Assembly: GCA_963707015.1 (NCBI GenBank)
Contig: CAVPOO010000021.1
Span: forward strand, 186,001-250,000
Direction of reading: 5' to 3'
DNA: 64,000 nt
Origin: CAVPOO01 sp963707015
GTDB taxonomy: Bacteria > Pseudomonadota > Gammaproteobacteria > Thiohalobacterales > Thiohalobacteraceae
Shown piece by piece: positions 18,145-27,244 of the stretch (position 1 is its first letter; every line of letters starts with the position of its first letter). The notes beneath the pieces were generated by a model, which ran no database searches, had not been told where the DNA came from, and was given only the letters and a program-made list of their open reading frames with translations. The translations under genes and the position numbers were made by a program.

Positions 18145-20721
18145 ATGTCTGCCATCTCACCAACCGCTCCCTTGCGAAAGCTTGCCGCTGCCTTCCGCAA
18201 TACCGCTCGTTCCAACGCCGAAATCGGACAGCAAAAGCGCAATGAACGTGAGCAGGCCGTCATCCGCGTCGTGATCCTGTCCATTCTGTTCGCCTATTTT
18301 CTGGCCGCTGACATCGTGGAACCGCGACCCAGCCGTGCCGTCGAGCAGTTGATGTTTGCCACCGGCGCGTTCCTCGTTTTCTCGCTGCTGGTACTGGGGT
18401 CTTTTCGCCTCGTGCAGGGGATCTCGGTTACCCGCCGCATGCTCACCATGATCATTGACCTGGGGATGAACTCGTACGGCCTTTATGTCGGCGGGGACAT
18501 GGCCACGCCATGCTTCCCGATCTATCTGTGGCTGATAGCGGGATATGGCGTACGTTATGGTCAGGTCTACCTGATCACCGCAACCATACTGGGAACGCTC
18601 GGCTTCAGCTTTGTGATTTTCCAGAATGAATACTGGATCGAACAGCGTACCGCCGGAATCGGGCTGCTGGTTGGACTCGTCATACTGCCGATTTTCGTAT
18701 CGTCGCTGGTACGCCGTCTGGCCCAGGCCAAGGCAGCCGCCGAAGAGGCCAACCAGGCCAAAAGCCAGTTCCTCGCCAACATGAGCCATGAGATCAGAAC
18801 TCCCCTGAACGGTGTTATTGGCATGAGTGAGCTGCTCATGGATACACCGCTAAACCGTGAGCAACGCGAGTTCGCGCGCACCGTTCATGCATCGGCTCGC
18901 ACCCTCCTCTCGCTGATCGAAAATATCCTCGATATTTCCAAGATTGAAGCCGGCAAGTTCAACATCGAGCGCACAAATTTTGACCTCCACGGGCTCATCA
19001 ACAGCATCGTCGCGATTCTCAGGCCACAGGCAGAGGCAAAAGGCCTGCACCTTCTGTCACATCTCGATCCCGAGAGTGCGTTTCTTTTGAAGGGTGACCC
19101 AGTCTGCCTGCGCCAGATCCTCATCAACCTGATGGGCAACGCCATCAAGTTCACCCACAAAGGGAATGTCGAAATCAGTGTCAAGCCCTTGTACCGCGAC
19201 GAGAGTTCGACCCGCCTGCGTTTCGAGGTGACCGACACGGGTATCGGGATCAGCGAAGAGGCGCAGGCGCGCATCTTCGACAGTTTTACACAGGCCGATG
19301 TCTCGACGACACGCAAGTACGGAGGCACAGGACTGGGTACAACCATATCCAAGCAGTTGGTAGAGTTGATGGACGGCACCATCGGCCTGGTCAGCACACC
19401 CGACGTGGGAACAACCTTCTGGTTTGAAATCAAGTTCGGCCTGCAAACCGCCAGACCCACACATCCCGACATATCTAAGCTGAGCGACATAAACGTCCTC
19501 ATTGTGAGCGGTCGCCACACAACGGTACAAACGCTCCGGGAACACCTGGACAGCTGGGGCGTTCACTACGAGGTTGCCAGAAACTCGGCAACCGGTATGG
19601 CCCGATTGATTCAGGCCGCCGATGAGGAACGGGACTTCCACGCGGTGTTGGTCGATCATGCCAGCATGGATATTGAGGCTGCCCAGTTTGCCAGGGCGGT
19701 CCTTGCCGAGCCGTCACTGACCAACCTGTCTCTGTTCCTGATCACCGGTATTGCCGCGAGTGAAGGCGAGCCACTCTTGAAGGCCGGTTATGCGTCACTT
19801 CTATCCAGTGCCTGGAACAAATCCCAGGTGTTCAATGCACTTCATTCGACCTGGGCGGACCGCTATTCCGGCACGGGTGTGATCCAGCTGTTGGAACACC
19901 GGCGCAGCGAGCATACGGCGCCGGGCCTCAGGATACTGGTCGCCGAGGACAATGCCACCAACCAGCAGGTGATATCGGCTATCCTCGCCCGGGCCGGGCA
20001 CGAGAGCACAATGGTTGAGAATGGCGAGCAAGCGCTGGACGAACTGGAAACCGAATCATTCGACCTGGTCATTTTGGATATGCAGATGCCGGTCATGGGT
20101 GGCATCGAAGCCGCCAAGCTCTACAGATATATGGACAACGGCAAGCCAAGAACACCTGTCATCATGCTTACGGCAAATGCCACTGCCGAGGCACGGCAGG
20201 AATGTCAAGAGGCGGGCATCGATACCTACCTGACCAAACCCATAGAACCGCGGCTACTGCTGGAAACTATCGCGTCACTGACAGAAACCTTGTCACCCAC
20301 GCTGACAGCCCGCGCCAGGGACGCAAGGCGGGAAGCAGCACAGGAGGCATCGACAACAGGCAACGCGGACGCGGTATTGAATGCCCAGGTGCTGGACAGC
20401 CTGATTGCGATCAGCGGTGACAACCGGTTCCTTCCGCGTCTGATCGAAGGGTTTATCGCTGATACCGATGAACTGCTTCAACGGATGGAACATGCCGTTG
20501 CACGGAAGGACTATGGCGAGTTCCGGGATCTGGTGCATGCGCTGAAGGGCAGCGCCGGAAATATCGGCGCCAGAGCCCTTTACGAAGTGGCCGTTCACAC
20601 CATGCAGGGGGAGGATTCCCGGGCCGTTGAGAACCTACAGAACCTTCATCACTGCTACCGGGACACGGTGCCGGCATTTCGTAAATACCTCAAGGAACAG
20701 GCGCGGTCACTGGGAACCTGA
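18145..20721 (+). CDS. rpfC: RpfC-type hybrid sensor histidine kinase
   Basis: Predicted DSF receptor. 858 residues: a membrane input region (about 38-190) with about five hydrophobic segments; HisKA with NMSHEIRTPLNG and phospho-His215; HATPase with NLMGNAIKFTHKG, DTGIGI and KYGGTGLGT; a degenerate receiver-like stretch (about 450-570); a true receiver with Asp645 in LVILDMQMP and TKP; and a C-terminal Hpt domain with His798 in VHALKGSAGNIG. This membrane-HK-REC-Hpt order is that of Xanthomonas RpfC. It forms an operon with rpfG and converges with rpfF, leaving 25 bp between stops. The extra receiver-like segment is unusual. Confidence 0.9.
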   Translation: MSAISPTAPLRKLAAAFRNTARSNAEIGQQKRNEREQAVIRVVILSILFAYFLAADIVEPRPSRAVEQLMFATGAFLVFSLLVLGSFRLVQGISVTRRMLTMIIDLGMNSYGLYVGGDMATPCFPIYLWLIAGYGVRYGQVYLITATILGTLGFSFVIFQNEYWIEQRTAGIGLLVGLVILPIFVSSLVRRLAQAKAAAEEANQAKSQFLANMSHEIRTPLNGVIGMSELLMDTPLNREQREFARTVHASARTLLSLIENILDISKIEAGKFNIERTNFDLHGLINSIVAILRPQAEAKGLHLLSHLDPESAFLLKGDPVCLRQILINLMGNAIKFTHKGNVEISVKPLYRDESSTRLRFEVTDTGIGISEEAQARIFDSFTQADVSTTRKYGGTGLGTTISKQLVELMDGTIGLVSTPDVGTTFWFEIKFGLQTARPTHPDISKLSDINVLIVSGRHTTVQTLREHLDSWGVHYEVARNSATGMARLIQAADEERDFHAVLVDHASMDIEAAQFARAVLAEPSLTNLSLFLITGIAASEGEPLLKAGYASLLSSAWNKSQVFNALHSTWADRYSGTGVIQLLEHRRSEHTAPGLRILVAEDNATNQQVISAILARAGHESTMVENGEQALDELETESFDLVILDMQMPVMGGIEAAKLYRYMDNGKPRTPVIMLTANATAEARQECQEAGIDTYLTKPIEPRLLLETIASLTETLSPTLTARARDARREAAQEASTTGNADAVLNAQVLDSLIAISGDNRFLPRLIEGFIADTDELLQRMEHAVARKDYGEFRDLVHALKGSAGNIGARALYEVAVHTMQGEDSRAVENLQNLHHCYRDTVPAFRKYLKEQARSLGT

Positions 20722-20746
20722 ACCAGCCTGCCCCGCACGCCGCACG

Positions 20747-21667
20747 TCAGGACGCATCCCCGACGCGACGCACGGTCTCCACGATCTCATCATCATTACC
20801 GGTAGTCGACAACCGGGTCTGGGCGCGCACCAGCCGATCCATGGTCCGTAACTCCCTGTCCGTCAGATTCAGGGCAGCATCTACCCACATGTAGCCAACA
20901 TCCAGAAGCTCCTGGTAACTGACCGGCTGTACCCGGTCACGGATCCGAGTCAGAGAATGATATGTGTTACGGTGTTTCTGGTGCTGCCTGGTATAGGCGT
21001 GAAAGGCTTCAAGGGCGTCACCTTTCTCTGCCAGGACATCGATCACCCCCATCTCATACAGTTCTTCAGCGGTGTAGATGCGACCGCTGAGAATCATCTG
21101 CTTCACGCGTGTTGGCTCGATCCGGCGGGCGAGAAAACTGTAGGCGCCCATACCCGGGAACATGTTGAACAGGACCTCGGGGAAGCCGAGCTGGACCTGA
21201 CGCTCGGCAACAATCGTGTCACACGCGAGTGCACCCTCAAAACCGGCGCCCATGGCGTTTCCCCTGATGATTGCCACGGTGTTCAGTGGCAAACCGACAT
21301 TGACCGCGATGCCGTGCATAACATCAATGCTGAGCTTCATATACTCTGTCAGGGCGGCCTGGTCGTTCGCCCTGATCAGCTCGACGAAGAGACCCAGATC
21401 CCCGCCCAGACTGAAGATACCCGGATGATAGGAACCAAAGGCCAGGTACTCGACTGGCGATGGCCTGCCGGCCTCGCTCTCTGTCGTGACCAGGTTGCGG
21501 GTGACACTCAGAAACTTTTTCAGGTCTTCCAGCAGTCCGGGCGTAAAACACGGACGGGGTTGAGGATTCAGGTAACACCAGAGGATGCGTTTGTCCCGGT
21601 CAAACTGGGTAGTAAGCTGGTCATAGAAGTGACTGAGTGATTGAGCGCTTCCATCCGCACTTGGCAT
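20747..21667 (-). CDS. rpfF: RpfF-type enoyl-CoA hydratase/thioesterase (DSF synthase)
   Basis: Crotonase-fold enzyme predicted to make cis-2-unsaturated fatty-acid signals (DSF) from acyl-ACP by dehydration and thioester cleavage. 306 residues from ATG 21667, chosen for GGGAGG seven bases upstream. The two glutamates needed in Xanthomonas RpfF (Glu141 and Glu161) are matched by Glu144 in GAGFEGAL and Glu164 in GFPEVLF, with the same 20-residue spacing, followed by FPGMGAYSFLARR. The gene converges with rpfG-rpfC, which strongly supports the role. Chain length of the product cannot be told. Confidence 0.92.
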   Translation of the reverse strand: MPSADGSAQSLSHFYDQLTTQFDRDKRILWCYLNPQPRPCFTPGLLEDLKKFLSVTRNLVTTESEAGRPSPVEYLAFGSYHPGIFSLGGDLGLFVELIRANDQAALTEYMKLSIDVMHGIAVNVGLPLNTVAIIRGNAMGAGFEGALACDTIVAERQVQLGFPEVLFNMFPGMGAYSFLARRIEPTRVKQMILSGRIYTAEELYEMGVIDVLAEKGDALEAFHAYTRQHQKHRNTYHSLTRIRDRVQPVSYQELLDVGYMWVDAALNLTDRELRTMDRLVRAQTRLSTTGNDDEIVETVRRVGDAS

Positions 21668-21778
21668 TAGGTTCCCTCCCTTTTCGTCGGGCATCTTTAC
21701 CGCCTGCGCCCTGAAACCGATAAAACCTCCCCTACACGGTAGCTTATAACGATAATCCGCATCAAACACAAGCAAGGA

Positions 21779-21806
21779 GATATAACTCTATGTAAAAAAT
21801 TGTAAA
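21779..21806 (-). promoter_or_regulatory. Candidate rpfF promoter
   Basis: On the minus strand TTTACA, a 16-bp spacer and TATATC, about 112 bp before the rpfF start, within an AT-rich stretch. The plus-strand sequence carries a tandem 10-bp repeat TGTAAAAAAT at 21791-21810. An imperfect dyad ACCACA (21827-21832) / TGTGGT (21855-21860) just upstream could bind a regulator. Confidence 0.45.
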
Positions 21807-21959
21807 AAATGCTATCGTCCTCGCCCACCACATCAAGATCGCGACACAAGATAGTGTGGTAGCAGGTTAAACAGGCACCATATCCTGCAACAGAACTAAT
21901 CCGCAGATACCGGAATGACAGAATTGGGCGGGAAGCGCTGGTGGCACCACAGGCAGACA

Positions 21960-23237
21960 ATGAGATGCCGCAACTGGCAGGGTGGACCTTTTGCAGCGCT
22001 GTATCGCCTGGCAGCACTCGTCAGCCTGTTCGCCCTGGCAGGGCCCGCGCCGGCAGGCTTGCCGCAACTCATCCTGCCCGAGTCGCGCCTGGCAGCCGGG
22101 TCGCTTGCCGTAGTCGTGAACGACAAAGACCCACTCAGCCTTCGAATAGGCAGGTACTACCAGCAACGCCGTCAGATTCCCTCACAGAATATCATTCATA
22201 TTGCCTTCGAACCGCACCGCAGTAATCTGCCACCACACGAATTTTCGGTGCTGAAGGCACAGGTCGATGCACAGGCGGCACCGCACATCCAGGCCTATGC
22301 ATTGACCTGGGCACGACCTTACCGCGTCGGCTGTATGTCAATTACGACGGCCTTCGCGGCAGGTTTCGACAACCGCTGGTGCTCCCAGAAACGCTGTGCG
22401 CCGACCCGGCACAACCCTCTGTACAACTCCGTGACGCACAGGCCGTTCGAGGATGTTCGGCTACGCCCCGCGATGGCCATTGCGGCACGCGATCTTGCCC
22501 AGGCCAGGGCACTCATCGACCGAGGGATAGCCTCTGACGGGACACGACCACCCGGCACCGCCTATCTGGTAAGCACGCCGGATAAGGCCCGCAATGTCCG
22601 CGCCGGACGCTTTCCGCGGATCAGGGAAATGTTCGGGGCTGTCCTGAGAACGGACATCGTCAACGCCGACACACTTCGGGACCGCGACGATGTGCTGTTC
22701 TATTTCACTGGTCTGGCAAGGGTCCAGGATCTGGAGTCACTGGACTTTCGCCCGGGTGCCATAGCGGATCACCTGACATCGGCCGGTGGCCAGCTCACGG
22801 ACAGCAGGCAGATGAGCAGCCTTGCCTGGCTGGAAGCCGGCGCAACGGGCAGCTATGGAACGGTGACTGAACCCTGCAACCTGACCGGTAAATTCCCTGA
22901 CCCGGCCTTGCTGATAGGTTACTATCTGCAGGGAAACACGCTGCTTGAGGCGTACTGGAAAAGCGTCGCCATGCCGGGGGAAGGCATCTTTATCGGCGAA
23001 CCACTCGCAGCACCCTTCAACGGATACCGGCTCACCGAGCAAAACGAGGCCTATCTGCTCGAAACATCTGCACTTGCGCCAGGGTTTTATCGATTGCAGA
23101 CCGCCCTGTCTCCGGTTGGTCCCTACCGTTCTGAACGCTATATCCTGCGTGCCCATTTCGGCCAAACCAGTTATCCGTTGCCTAAACTGGAGCGCACGCT
23201 CTACCGCCTGGTCCCAATCGAGATACCCCCTTCGTGA
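21960..23237 (+). CDS. TIGR03790 family secreted protein, function unknown
   Basis: About 425 residues. The N-terminus (arginine-rich start, LAALVSLFALAGPAPAG) reads as a signal peptide, so the protein is probably exported. The pattern of the TIGR03790 family is recognised: SLAVVVNDKDPLSLRIGRYYQQRRQIP near the start, ALTWARPYRV, and GATGSYGTVTEPC later. No catalytic function is established for this family. An in-frame ATG at 21915 would give an unusually long N-terminus, so 21960 is preferred. The stop overlaps the next start by 4 bp (GTGA), indicating coupled translation. Divergent from rpfF. Confidence 0.75.
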   Translation: MRCRNWQGGPFAALYRLAALVSLFALAGPAPAGLPQLILPESRLAAGSLAVVVNDKDPLSLRIGRYYQQRRQIPSQNIIHIAFEPHRSNLPPHEFSVLKAQVDAQAAPHIQAYALTWARPYRVGCMSITTAFAAGFDNRWCSQKRCAPTRHNPLYNSVTHRPFEDVRLRPAMAIAARDLAQARALIDRGIASDGTRPPGTAYLVSTPDKARNVRAGRFPRIREMFGAVLRTDIVNADTLRDRDDVLFYFTGLARVQDLESLDFRPGAIADHLTSAGGQLTDSRQMSSLAWLEAGATGSYGTVTEPCNLTGKFPDPALLIGYYLQGNTLLEAYWKSVAMPGEGIFIGEPLAAPFNGYRLTEQNEAYLLETSALAPGFYRLQTALSPVGPYRSERYILRAHFGQTSYPLPKLERTLYRLVPIEIPPS

Positions 23238-23548
23238 AGCGCGTATACAGTTCCGAGGACGGTCTGCTTATCGATTACCTCCACGGCCTGCTGCAGGCGA
23301 AGGGCATTCCCTGCATGCGGCGCAATCAGTTTCTTTCCGGCGCTGCCGGAGAACTCCCTCCCAACGAGTGCTGGCCCGAGGTATGGGTCGAGGAAGATTC
23401 TGACCTCCCACAGGCTGAAGACGTCATTCGCCGGGCGCTGCAAGATACTGAAAAACCTGAACACGACTGGGTGTGCCCCGGCTGTCAGGAACGGATCGAG
23501 GCACAGTTCGCCACCTGCTGGAATTGCGGCCACAGGGATAATGGATGA
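23234..23548 (+). CDS. DUF2007-like protein with C-terminal zinc ribbon
   Basis: 104 residues from a GTG that overlaps the preceding stop. The N-terminal half (VYSSEDGLLIDYLHGLLQAKGIPCMRRN, then LPPNECWPEVWVEED) resembles the DUF2007 'putative signal-transducing' fold, a PII-like small domain. The C-terminus has two CxxC-type pairs, CPGC and CWNC, forming a zinc ribbon. Function unknown; coupling to the TIGR03790-type gene suggests a joint role. Confidence 0.75.
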   Translation: MKRVYSSEDGLLIDYLHGLLQAKGIPCMRRNQFLSGAAGELPPNECWPEVWVEEDSDLPQAEDVIRRALQDTEKPEHDWVCPGCQERIEAQFATCWNCGHRDNG

Positions 23549-23660
23549 CAATCGCAGCGTGAAACGTGGCGTGTCGAGTATGCTGGTCGAGGAGCGGCTA
23601 TAATTTGTCAAGAATAATCAAGATTAGCCAATAGATAAGGCAGACGACCGGGGGAAGGAG

Positions 23661-23957
23661 ATGCAGGACGCCATTTCAGATAATGACTATGAAGAGGCGA
23701 TACGTGAACTTTCGGATCTTCCGGAAATTGAGGATTGCTGGAGCTTGCTGATTGCCGAGAGTGGTAAGAATCGCATCGATACACTCGCCCAGTTGCTGAT
23801 ACTGACGTCGATTGTCGAGCGGGAGTTCTCCCATTTGTGTGCGGTTCGGCAGGGCTATGGACGGAGAGTGACAAGGAGTGAAGACGCCGACGCCAGGCAG
23901 CAGCTGTCCGGGCCGGCGGTGCGGCACCAGGCGCGTGCATCCACATTCAAGCGGTAG
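23661..23957 (+). CDS. Hypothetical protein, 98 residues
   Basis: Not recognised. The first 65 residues look genuinely coding: acidic and amphipathic (DNDYEEAIRELSDLPEIEDCWSLLIAES, then LAQLLILTSIVEREFSHL). The last 30 are basic and of low quality (RRVTRSEDADARQQ and onward), as if the original C-terminus was lost or the frame has shifted. A purine-rich GGGGAAGGAG lies directly against the ATG, closer than normal for a ribosome site. It lies between the DUF2007-like gene and glgC. Confidence 0.45.
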   Translation: MQDAISDNDYEEAIRELSDLPEIEDCWSLLIAESGKNRIDTLAQLLILTSIVEREFSHLCAVRQGYGRRVTRSEDADARQQLSGPAVRHQARASTFKR

Positions 23958-24080
23958 CTTCCCGGTCCTACTGGCTGATCAGGACCGCGCCGGATCGAAC
24001 GGCTAGGTTGCTCTACCGCCAACCCGAGACCGGCAACTGACAAGCTCGGCATCATCGAGCCGATTCAAACCTCGTTAGCA

Positions 24081-25316
24081 ATGGCCCGAGTTTCCCACAT
24101 GCTGGACCAGACAATTACCCTGATTCTTGCCGGCGGCGTTGGCTCACGGCTCAATCCCTTGACGGCAGACCGGGCCAAACCCGCCGTCCCGTTTGGCGGC
24201 AAATACCGGATTATTGACTTTACCCTCGCCAACTGCCTGCATTCGGGCCTGCGTCGGATCCTGGTGCTGACGCAATACAAGTCCCATTCATTGCAAAAGC
24301 ATCTGCGTGATGGCTGGTCGATTTTCAACCCGGAGTTGGGTGAGTACATCACGCCCGTCCCGCCGCAGATGCGCATGGGCGAAAGCTGGTACGCCGGCAC
24401 TGCCGATGCTCTATACCAGAACCTGTACCTGCTGGAACGCAGCCAGGCCACGCATGCGCTTGTTCTGTCAGGCGACCATATCTACCGCATGGATTACGCG
24501 GCCATGCTCGAGTTCCATCGTGAACGGAATGCGGATGTCACCATTGCCTGCATGCGGACCGGCCTCCAGGGAGCCAGAGCATTCGGTGTGATAACAGCCG
24601 ATGCCGACAATCGCATCACCGCCTTTGCCGAAAAGCCGGGAGTTCCGGCGCCGATAGCCGATGATCCAGAGCATGCGCTGGCGTCCATGGGTATCTATGT
24701 CTTTTCCATGGAACTCCTGGTGAGCACACTCCGCGATGACCATGAGCGCCAGGACTCCGCGCATGACTTTGGCAGCGACATCCTGCCGCGACTCATTACT
24801 GACAGGCGCGTATATGCCTATCCCTTCGGCACGGACGAGGGGCGCGTCACGCCGGATCGCTATTGGCGCGACGTAGGTACGCTCGATTCGTACTACGACG
24901 CCAATATGGACTTGCTGGAGCCAGTGCCCGGCCTCAACCTGTACCAGGACGATTGGCCCATTCGGACCTACCAGCGACAAAATGCCCCCGCGCGCACCGT
25001 CCCTGGCGAGTCCGGCAACGAAGGCATCTTTATCAATTCAATCGTTGCGGAAGGCACGATCATCGCCGGTGGCCACGTGCAGCATTCCATCCTGTTTCCG
25101 AATGTCTACGTCGGTGACGAGGCGCTGTTGCAGGATGCAATTCTGTTCAACGGCGTGCACGTGAGCGACCGCGTGCAACTGCGCCGGTGCATCATCGATA
25201 AGCACGTGCGAATTCCACCGGACATGCAGATCGGCTATGACCTCGAAGCCGATCGACAGCGCTTCACGGTGTCGAAAAACGGGGTTGTCGTGGTTCCCAA
25301 GGGCTACAGTTTCTGA
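24081..25316 (+). CDS. glgC: Glucose-1-phosphate adenylyltransferase
   Basis: Makes ADP-glucose, the committed step of bacterial glycogen synthesis. 411 residues. The pyrophosphorylase signature LILAGGVGSRLNPLT with AKPAVPFGGKYRIIDF is at residues 14-45; then YAGTADALYQN, LSGDHIYRMDY, FAEKP, and the C-terminal left-handed beta-helix with SIVAEGTIIAGGHVQHSILFPNVYVG. An alternative start lies at ATG 24099. It provides substrate for GlgA, encoded about 23 kb upstream, so the glycogen genes are split. Confidence 0.96.
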   Translation: MARVSHMLDQTITLILAGGVGSRLNPLTADRAKPAVPFGGKYRIIDFTLANCLHSGLRRILVLTQYKSHSLQKHLRDGWSIFNPELGEYITPVPPQMRMGESWYAGTADALYQNLYLLERSQATHALVLSGDHIYRMDYAAMLEFHRERNADVTIACMRTGLQGARAFGVITADADNRITAFAEKPGVPAPIADDPEHALASMGIYVFSMELLVSTLRDDHERQDSAHDFGSDILPRLITDRRVYAYPFGTDEGRVTPDRYWRDVGTLDSYYDANMDLLEPVPGLNLYQDDWPIRTYQRQNAPARTVPGESGNEGIFINSIVAEGTIIAGGHVQHSILFPNVYVGDEALLQDAILFNGVHVSDRVQLRRCIIDKHVRIPPDMQIGYDLEADRQRFTVSKNGVVVVPKGYSF

Positions 25317-25369
25317 GGCCCGGGAACAGGGCTGGCACACCCCGGGTATTCTTCAGCCGGTCTCTGCCC

Positions 25370-25399
25370 CAAAAAGAACGGGGCGCCAAAGGCACCCCG
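25370..25399 (-). terminator. Rho-independent terminator downstream of prfC
   Basis: Read on the minus strand: stem CGGGGTGCC / GGCGCCCCG with a 3-nt loop and one mismatch (25379-25399), followed by TTCTTTTT. It lies 265 bp past the prfC stop. On the plus strand there is no T-run, so it acts for minus-strand transcripts. Confidence 0.6.
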
Positions 25400-25424
25400 A
25401 ATACTAACGAAAGGAGGAGAGATA

Positions 25425-25463
25425 ATGGCAAAGACACTTCCACTGAAAGCATCTTCGCTCTGA
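25425..25463 (+). CDS. Possible 12-residue peptide with strong ribosome site
   Basis: ATG followed by 11 codons and TGA (MAKTLPLKASSL), preceded by AAAGGAGGAG at near-ideal spacing, stronger than that of most genes here. It lies in the 347-bp gap between glgC and prfC, antisense to the prfC 3' region. It could be a leader peptide, a truncated gene start, or chance. The rest of the gap (25464-25663) holds a hairpin GGGCGCG-TAGA-CGCGCCC at 25623-25640 and nothing else recognised. Confidence 0.25.
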   Translation: MAKTLPLKASSL

Positions 25464-25663
25464 ATGTTGCAGATCCCGTGCCAAACCAAACTCTGATATA
25501 TTAAACAATTGGTTACAGGATACGCGGCAACAACAGGCGACGGAACCGCACACGAAAACGGCACGTTTTTGACTTTTGCGCACCCAAATTGAACCGGATT
25601 TCCCCAGCGTTGACCAACGATGGGGCGCGTAGACGCGCCCGAGAGGGCGTCGCGCAGAGCCGA

Positions 25664-27244
25664 TTAATGCTCCCGCGTTTCGCGGAAGTGGATCTCGGGC
25701 CAGCGCTCCAGGGTCATTTCGAGATTTACCCGGGTGGGGGCGATGTATACGAGATCGCCGCCCTGATCAATGGCGAGGTTGTCGAAGGCCCTTTCCTTGA
25801 AACGCTCCAGCATCATCGCATCATCGCACACGATCCAGCGAGCCGTTGCCACTGAAACCTTTTCGAAAGCGCATTCCACCTTGTATTCGTCGCGCAGTCG
25901 CTGGGCGACGACATCAAACTGCAGGGCGCCGACGGCCCCGAGAATCAGATTGTTGTTTTTGAGTGGCCGGAAGAGCTGGGTCGCCCCCTCTTCACACAGC
26001 TGGTCGAGTCCCTTTTGCAGCGCCTTCATACGCAGCGGGTCTTTCAGAATCACCTGTCGGAAAAGTTCCGGCGCAAAACTCGGAATTCCCGTGTATTTGA
26101 GCTCTTCGCCCTGAGTAAAGGTGTCCCCGATACGGATGGTGCCATGGTTGTGGAGGCCGATAATATCGCCCGGCCAGGCCTCTTCCACATGGTCGCGGTC
26201 AGCGGCAAGAAAGGTCAAGGCATTCGCCACCTGAACATCACGGCCGATGCGCACATGCCTCACCCTCATGCCCTTTTTATAACTGCCGGAACAGACACGC
26301 AGGAAGGCGATGCGGTCGCGATGCTGAGGATCCATATTCGCCTGAATCTTGAACACGAACCCCGTGAAATTCTCCTCGGTGGGAGCAACCGCACGGGTGG
26401 TTGTCTCGCGCTCAAGCGGGCTCGGCGCATACTGGACAAAATGATCGAGCAGTTCCTGGACACCGAAATTGTTTATTGCCGAACCAAAGAAGACGGGGGT
26501 GAGCTCGCCGGCCAGATAGGCATCATGGGCAAAGGCGTGGCTCGCGCCCCGAACCAGCTCGATCTCATCACGCAGCTCCGCCACCTGATTACCCAGCACC
26601 TCATTGAGCATGGGATTATCGAGACCCCGGATGACAGTAACGTCCTGCCGGACACTGCCTTTGCCAGGCGTATAAAGGTGCACGCTGTCCTCGAGAAGGT
26701 CGTATACACCCCGGAAACGCCGTCCCATCCCGATCGGCCAGTTGACCGGCGCACAGCGGATCTGCAGGATCTCTTCTACCTCGTCGAGCAGTTCAATCGC
26801 CTCCCTGCCTTCGCGGTCGAGTTTGTTAATAAAGGTCATAATGGGCGTGTTGCGCAGCCGGCAGACGTCCATCAATTTGATAGTGCGCGCCTCGACGCCT
26901 TTCGCGACATCTATGACCATCAGCGCCGAGTCCACCGCCGTCAACGTCCGATAGGTGTCCTCGGAAAAATCCTCGTGTCCCGGCGTATCCAGAAGATTGA
27001 TAACGCAGTCAGCATAAGGAAACTGCATAACGGAAGAGGTCACCGAGATGCCGCGCTGTTTTTCGAGCTCCATCCAGTCCGACGTAGCATGCCGCGCAGC
27101 CTTGCGCCCCTTGATGGTACCGGCCAACTGGATCGCACCGCCAAACAACAGCAGCTTTTCGGTAAGTGTCGTCTTACCGGCGTCGGGGTGCGAAATGATA
27201 GCGAAGGTGCGGCGCCTGGCCGCTTCGCTGGCAGTGTCACTCAT
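25664..27244 (-). CDS. prfC: Peptide chain release factor 3
   Basis: GTPase that recycles RF1/RF2 from the ribosome after termination. 526 residues, the usual length. G1 motif SHPDAGKTTLTEKLL, the GISVTSS switch, DTPGHEDFSEDTYRTL (G3) and FINKLDREG (G4) are present. The RF3-specific C-terminal domain includes GALQFDVVAQRLRDEYKVE. Monocistronic on the minus strand. Confidence 0.97.
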   Translation of the reverse strand: MSDTASEAARRRTFAIISHPDAGKTTLTEKLLLFGGAIQLAGTIKGRKAARHATSDWMELEKQRGISVTSSVMQFPYADCVINLLDTPGHEDFSEDTYRTLTAVDSALMVIDVAKGVEARTIKLMDVCRLRNTPIMTFINKLDREGREAIELLDEVEEILQIRCAPVNWPIGMGRRFRGVYDLLEDSVHLYTPGKGSVRQDVTVIRGLDNPMLNEVLGNQVAELRDEIELVRGASHAFAHDAYLAGELTPVFFGSAINNFGVQELLDHFVQYAPSPLERETTTRAVAPTEENFTGFVFKIQANMDPQHRDRIAFLRVCSGSYKKGMRVRHVRIGRDVQVANALTFLAADRDHVEEAWPGDIIGLHNHGTIRIGDTFTQGEELKYTGIPSFAPELFRQVILKDPLRMKALQKGLDQLCEEGATQLFRPLKNNNLILGAVGALQFDVVAQRLRDEYKVECAFEKVSVATARWIVCDDAMMLERFKERAFDNLAIDQGGDLVYIAPTRVNLEMTLERWPEIHFRETREH

